Source: Modestobacter sp.
Lineage (GTDB): Bacteria; Actinomycetota; Actinomycetes; Mycobacteriales; Geodermatophilaceae
Assembly (NCBI GenBank): GCA_025965775.1
Contig: JAOPWG010000080.1
Coordinates: 1 to 9,120 of the forward strand
Length of the DNA: 9,120 nt
Direction: 5' to 3'
Below the pieces are notes generated by a model that did not search any database, had not been told where the DNA came from, and saw only the letters and a list, made by a program, of their open reading frames with translations. This document shows, piece after piece, positions 7,125 to 9,120 of the stretch (position 1 is the first letter of the stretch; each line of letters opens with the position of its first letter). Made by a program: the position numbers and the translations under genes.

Positions 7125-7378
7125 CCGCCGAGTGGGCCAAGCTGCTCGCCCGCGCCGTCACCGCCGAGCAGCAGGCGTGGGCGGCCACAGTCGACGACCG
7201 CCGACAGCGGCCTCGCGCTTGGCTGCTGAACGAGGCGCCGAGCGTCCTGCTCGACGGGTCGCGGACGTACTCGCTACCCAAGCACCCGTTCCGCCGCGCA
7301 AGACCAGTTAGTGCTGCGTCCGGCACCGTTCGCCCTGAGCGGCCCATCAGGGCGAAGGGCGGAGTGCGCTTCGAATAG
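7121..7378 (+). CDS. Doubtful small hypothetical protein
   Basis: GTG 7121 overlaps the TGA of the LacI stub (GTGA) and opens an 85-codon frame. The first 60 residues look protein-like (VTAEWAKLLARAVTAEQQ, then AWLLNEAP, SVLLDGSRTYSLPKHPF), while the last 25 are Arg/Pro-rich and run through a 10-bp inverted repeat, suggesting the true coding part, if any, ends near 7290. There is no ribosome-binding site at a proper distance from the GTG. I do not recognise a family. It may be the far side of a recombination junction, that is, the interior of another truncated gene. Confidence 0.3.
   Translation: MTAEWAKLLARAVTAEQQAWAATVDDRRQRPRAWLLNEAPSVLLDGSRTYSLPKHPFRRARPVSAASGTVRPERPIRAKGGVRFE
7329..7356. 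repeat. 10-bp perfect inverted repeat
   Basis: TTCGCCCTGA (7329-7338) and TCAGGGCGAA (7347-7356) are perfect inverted complements around an 8-nt loop. This could be a rho-independent-type stem without T-tract ending the transcript from the P450 unit, or a recombination or mobile-element remnant, since it lies about 210 bp beyond the LacI junction. No target-site duplication is evident. Confidence 0.6.
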
Positions 7379-8084
7379 GAGCGACTCGGTCACACTGCTG
7401 GTACGGCACGACGCCGGGCCGGCCGTTCCAGCTCGCCCCTGGACGCCCGTGGACGGCTTGACCTCTTCTTGCTGGCTGAGTACGCGACTCGCCCCGGCGA
7501 CGGCTTCGCTCAACTGCCGCCTTGTCAGCTGGGCAGATCGGTCGGCTCAACGCCTGGATCGAGCGGTACGAGGACGCCTTCGGCGAGCTTGATCAGGAAG
7601 CCTGGCTCGATGAAGGCGCCGAACTCGCTCGGGGATGTCCAAGCTGAGCCGAGGTCGCCGGTGCGAACGTTCCGAGTCATCTCCTGACACGACCCCTCGT
7701 GCAACGCGAGGCACGGCAGCTCAAACCGACTGGCTGACCGCAGCGTGCGCGCGGACTGCCTTGACGGCGTGACTGGCTGGCCCCAGGCTGGGACGGCCGC
7801 GTCGCCCGTGCTGAATGTGACGCTGTTCCAGCCATCTGTAGAGGGGGGACCTCTCGTTCGGCTGTTCCCCGCCTTGACGTCATGCCGATGGCCCTGCTCG
7901 TGCGGGGCCGTCGGGGCGGCATGGTGGCGGTGGGAGGGCGGCCTGCTTGCCATAGCGCGTTGATCGCTCGGGCCGTACCCAGGGCAGCTCGCGATGATGG
8001 ACTGCACCCCAGGTGTGGCGGCGCCCCCGTCGGCTCGGGCTCGGTACAGGGCCGCTCAACGGGCGGCCCCGACTGGAGCAGCAC
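7379..8084. other. About 700 bp without a convincing gene
   Basis: Every frame here is short, lacks a proper start or ribosome-binding site, or is Arg/Pro/Ser-rich composition noise. Two small stretches look slightly protein-like. One is on the plus strand, about 7540-7647, reading GRLNAWIERYEDAFGELDQE then a stop at 7645-7647. The other is on the minus strand, 7680-7525, a 51-codon frame beginning MTRNVRTGDLG. They overlap and cannot both be coding. A small stem (AGAGG 7840-7844 with CCTCT 7850-7854) is the only other structure seen. The region reads as gene debris or intergenic spacer; a promoter for the sulfatase should lie in its right part, but I see no clear -35/-10 pair. Confidence 0.5.
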
Positions 8085-9120
8085 ATGGCCACCGACAAGC
8101 CCAATGTCCTCCTGATCATGGCCGACGACGTCGGCTGGTTCGACGTGGGTGCCTATCACCGCGGACTCATGGGAACCAGGACGCCGAACATCGACCGCAT
8201 CGCCGCTGAGGGCGCCCTGCTCACCGACAACTACGCGCAGGCCAGTTGCACGGCGGGGCGCTCGGCGTTCATCACCGGCCAGATGCCCGTACGCACCGGT
8301 CTGACGACGGTGGGCATGCCGGGTGCGAAGCAGGGGCTCCAGTCCGAGGACCCGACCCTGGCCGAACTGCTCAGGCCGGAGGGCTACGCGACCGCCCAGA
8401 TCGGGAAGAACCACCTCGGTGACCGCAACGAGTTCCTGCCCACCGTCCACGGCTTCGATGAGTTCTACGGCAACCTGTACCACCTGAACGCCGAGGAGGA
8501 GCCCGAGCAGCCCGACTACCCCAGGGACCTGCCGATCTTCCAGCAGCTGTTCGGTCCGCGTGGGGTCTTGGAGTGCAAGGCAACCGAGGTGGACGACCCG
8601 ACCGAGGACGAACGCTTCGGCCGGGTGGGCAAGCAGACCATCATCGACACCGGCCCGCTGACCCGGAAGCGGATGGAGACCGTCGAGGACGATCTACTCG
8701 CGCACTCGTTGGACTTCATCGACCGCGCGGACGGTGCTGGCAAGCCGTTCCTGCTCTGGCACAACACCACCCGCATGCACGTGTGGACGCGGCTGTCGGA
8801 CCGGTGGCAGGACAAGACCGGCCTGGGCGTGTACGCCGACGGCATGGCCGAGCTCGACTGGGTGGTCGGCGAATTGCTCGCCAAGCTGGACGAGCGGGGC
8901 ATCGCCGACAACACCGTGGTCATCTTCGCGACCGACAACGGCGCGGAGAAGTTCAGCTGGCCCGACGGTGGCACGTCGCCGTTCCGAGGTGAGAAGGGCC
9001 TGGGCTGGGAAGGCGGCTTCCGGGCGCCGTTGCTGATCCGCTGGCCCGGCAGGATTCCGGCCGGCCAGGTCCTCAACGGCATCATGTCGCTGGAGGACGT
9101 GGTACCGACCGTCCTGGCCG
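8085..9120 (+). CDS. Sulfatase (arylsulfatase family), N-terminal part (runs off right edge)
   Basis: Hydrolase of sulfate esters in the alkaline-phosphatase superfamily, N-terminal 345 residues visible. The metal-binding start PNVLLIMADDVGW (Asp14, Asp15) is followed by the formylglycine site CTAGRS with Cys55 and Arg59. This is the C-x-A-x-R variant of the usual C-x-P-x-R, in which Cys is oxidised to formylglycine by a maturase not seen here. Further family marks are QIGKNHLGD, HGFDEFYGNL, LLWHNTTRMH, the second metal motif ATDNGAE (Asp284, Asn285) and LGWEGGFRAPLLIRWPG. ATG 8085 has GGAG at 8075-8078, 6 nt upstream. There is no signal peptide, so as started here the enzyme is cytoplasmic and would act on small imported sulfate esters rather than polymers. 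Same direction as the P450 unit but separated by about 960 bp of gene-poor DNA and the LacI junction. Substrate not predictable. Confidence 0.93.
   Translation, partial: MATDKPNVLLIMADDVGWFDVGAYHRGLMGTRTPNIDRIAAEGALLTDNYAQASCTAGRSAFITGQMPVRTGLTTVGMPGAKQGLQSEDPTLAELLRPEGYATAQIGKNHLGDRNEFLPTVHGFDEFYGNLYHLNAEEEPEQPDYPRDLPIFQQLFGPRGVLECKATEVDDPTEDERFGRVGKQTIIDTGPLTRKRMETVEDDLLAHSLDFIDRADGAGKPFLLWHNTTRMHVWTRLSDRWQDKTGLGVYADGMAELDWVVGELLAKLDERGIADNTVVIFATDNGAEKFSWPDGGTSPFRGEKGLGWEGGFRAPLLIRWPGRIPAGQVLNGIMSLEDVVPTVLA

Noticed and set aside
5953..7347. 464-codon open frame on the minus strand opposite the second oxidoreductase
   Set aside because: Arg/Pro/Ser-rich shadow; the plus strand shows ordered Gfo/Idh/MocA motifs despite its frame breaks.
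7440..7500. Plus-strand stretch reading RLDLFLLAEYATRPGDG, faintly like the start of a small uncharacterised protein family
   Set aside because: Similarity is limited to a few hydrophobic residues, with no start site and immediate loss of any pattern downstream.

Overview
The window is very GC-rich DNA with strong G/C preference at third codon positions, frequent GTG starts, a lipoprotein ABC solute-binding gene and a class I bacterial-type cytochrome P450. This points to a soil-type actinomycete (the style of Frankia, Pseudonocardia or Streptomyces relatives); the genus cannot be fixed from the sequence alone.

Layout. (1) 1-439, minus strand: the 5' part of a Leu/Phe/Val-type amino-acid dehydrogenase that runs off the left edge. 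(2) About 560-1294, plus: a decayed Gfo/Idh/MocA oxidoreductase lacking its NAD-binding N-terminus and apparently its C-terminal end. It has three reading-frame breaks, one caused exactly by a 20-bp tandem duplication. (3) 1295-1547: an AT-richer promoter-like segment with direct and inverted repeats. (4) 1548-4477, plus: an intact three-gene sugar-type (RbsB/RbsC/RbsA-like) ABC importer. It consists of a lipoprotein binding protein, a permease and a single-domain ATPase, with a hairpin after the binding protein gene and another after the ATPase gene. (5) 4793-7124, plus: a second unit with an intact cytochrome P450, a second Gfo/Idh/MocA oxidoreductase overlapping it by 4 bp but carrying two frame breaks, and the first 26 codons of a LacI-type repressor cut off at about 7118. 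(6) About 7125-8084: a stretch with no convincing gene, holding small doubtful frames and a 10-bp perfect inverted repeat; it looks like the far side of a recombination junction. (7) 8085 to the right edge: the N-terminal 345 codons of a sulfatase.

Functional reading. The importer, two sugar/polyol-type oxidoreductases, the P450 and a LacI regulator look like an inducible catabolic locus for a carbohydrate-like or glycosylated small molecule. The P450 would make the oxidative attack and the Gfo/Idh/MocA enzymes the NAD-linked oxidation. Importer and P450 are intact while both oxidoreductases and the regulator are broken, so the pathway appears to be decaying or remodelled, unless the single-base breaks are sequence errors. 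The sulfatase lies beyond the junction and may or may not belong to the same pathway.
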